Below the pieces are notes generated by a model that saw only the letters and a list, made by a program, of their open reading frames with translations, did no database searches and was not told the origin of the DNA. A program made the position numbers and the translations under genes. This document shows, in pieces, positions 5,124-5,278 of a stretch of 5,278 bases of DNA (position 1 is its first letter; each line of letters begins with the position of its first letter). The stretch comes from Candidatus Omnitrophota bacterium (lineage in GTDB: Bacteria > Omnitrophota > Gorgyraeia > Gygaellales > Profunditerraquicolaceae): positions 1 to 5,278 of the forward strand of contig JAQUMS010000116.1 of assembly GCA_028717985.1 (NCBI GenBank), given 5' to 3'.

Positions 5124-5183
5124 ACCTTTTCCACTCCGGGAGTGGGACATTTTTACTTGTCCCACTCCCGGAGTGGAAAAGGT
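5124..5183. repeat. Intergenic inverted repeat, copy 3 (REP/BIME-like)
   Basis: A perfect inverted repeat with 26-bp arms (5124-5149 and 5158-5183) and an 8-nt loop (tttttact). The 19-mer TGTCCCACTCCCGGAGTGG is reversed at 5131-5149 and forward at 5158-5176, as in copy 1. The outer stem is ACCTTTT/AAAAGGT. Unlike copies 1 and 2, it does not follow a stop codon. It lies upstream of the LacI-family gene, 34 bp before its SD, where it could form a hairpin in the leader. Confidence 0.95.
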
Positions 5184-5217
5184 TATCCGGTTAGCTGTTA
5201 AGAATGGTAAATACATC

Positions 5218-5224
5218 AAGGAGG
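5218..5224 (+). promoter_or_regulatory. Strong Shine-Dalgarno deciding a TTG start
   Basis: AAGGAGG is 7 nt from the TTG at 5232, ideal spacing. It is 22 nt from the in-frame ATG at 5247, too far to serve it. The ATG has only a poorer GAGG at 5234-5237. Confidence 0.7.
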
Positions 5225-5231
5225 CAATAAA

Positions 5232-5278
5232 TTGAGGAACGACAGGATGACAATCACCGATGTCGCGGCGCGCATAGG
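5232..5278 (+). CDS. LacI-family transcriptional regulator, N-terminal fragment (3' end outside window)
   Basis: Only the first 15 codons are inside the window. From the TTG the protein begins MRNDRMTITDVAARI. From M6 onward this is the hallmark N-terminal helix-turn-helix of LacI/GalR regulators, in which T-I-x-D-V-A-x-x-A/I-G leads into the recognition helix. The family binds palindromic operators and usually senses a sugar through a periplasmic-binding-protein-like domain, which is not visible here. I prefer TTG 5232 because of the SD at 5218-5224, although ATG 5247 gives the more usual N-terminus. An in-frame stop at 5208-5210 excludes a longer start. The long upstream region with a LacI-type palindrome and an alpha-glucan gene neighbourhood make it a candidate sugar-responsive regulator; targets are unknown. 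Confidence 0.8.
   Translation, partial: MRNDRMTITDVAARI

Larger units (their letters stand above)
4771..5231. other. Long non-coding regulatory region upstream of the LacI-family gene
   Basis: About 460 bp with no ORF that I can support on either strand. The longest ATG-started frame noticed on the + strand is 18 codons at 4778, without an SD. The stretch is A+T-rich and holds two candidate promoters, several dyads and inverted repeat copy 3, each listed separately. Short direct repeats are also present: CCGCTTTA at 4932-4939 and 4964-4971 (32 bp apart, about three helical turns) and TAAACATCA at 4832-4840 and 4922-4930. I recognise no tRNA, riboswitch or other known RNA fold. Confidence 0.6.

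Noticed and set aside
868..5183. Repeats as a CRISPR array
   Set aside because: There are only paired inverted 19-mers at three distant sites, with no regular direct repeats, no spacers of constant length and no cas genes.

Overview
The window reads as a chromosomal stretch from a bacterium of moderate G+C (about 45% by eye, not counted). Its theme is alpha-glucan and amino-sugar phosphate metabolism. The gene set resembles what I associate with anaerobic candidate phyla such as Omnitrophota: a GH57 amylase-like enzyme, a ParA ATPase carrying a glycogen-binding module, a stand-alone EF-Tu domain-2-like protein and GlmM. The phylum is a guess from recall, not shown by the sequence.

Layout, all genes on the + strand. 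(1) 2-865: the C-terminal part of a GH57 enzyme, cut off by the left edge. (2) 868-936: a perfect 30-bp inverted repeat, then a sigma70-like promoter (-35 at 966-971). (3) 1001-4696: a probable four-gene operon. It encodes a membrane-anchored protein with a jelly-roll-like extracytoplasmic domain, a ParA ATPase fused to a CBM48/AMPK-type glycogen-binding domain, a lysine-rich protein with a translation-factor-like beta-barrel, and GlmM, whose putative GTG start overlaps the preceding stop. (4) 4706-4770: a second inverted repeat of the same family. (5) 4771-5231: about 460 bp without a credible gene, holding two candidate promoters, a perfect 12-bp LacI-type palindrome, a 28-bp dyad over a TTGACA hexamer, a weaker dyad and a third inverted repeat. 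(6) 5232-5278: the first codons of a LacI-family regulator, cut off by the right edge.

Two things stand out. First, the three intergenic inverted repeats are built from six identical copies of one 19-mer, TGTCCCACTCCCGGAGTGG. The copies are paired in opposite orientations (minus/plus, plus/minus, minus/plus). The stem bases outside the 19-mers differ between elements but stay fully paired. This looks like a REP/BIME-type element family of a kind I do not recognise, and the first two copies bracket the operon. Second, the ParA-CBM48 fusion suggests a cytoskeletal-type ATPase that binds its polysaccharide cargo directly, possibly to position or segregate glycogen granules.

A speculative combined picture: GH57 trims or transfers alpha-glucan, the ParA-CBM48 protein handles the granule in the cytoplasm, the membrane protein may tether glycan at the envelope, GlmM supplies glucosamine-1-phosphate, and the LacI-family protein may sense a sugar and act on one of the upstream dyads.
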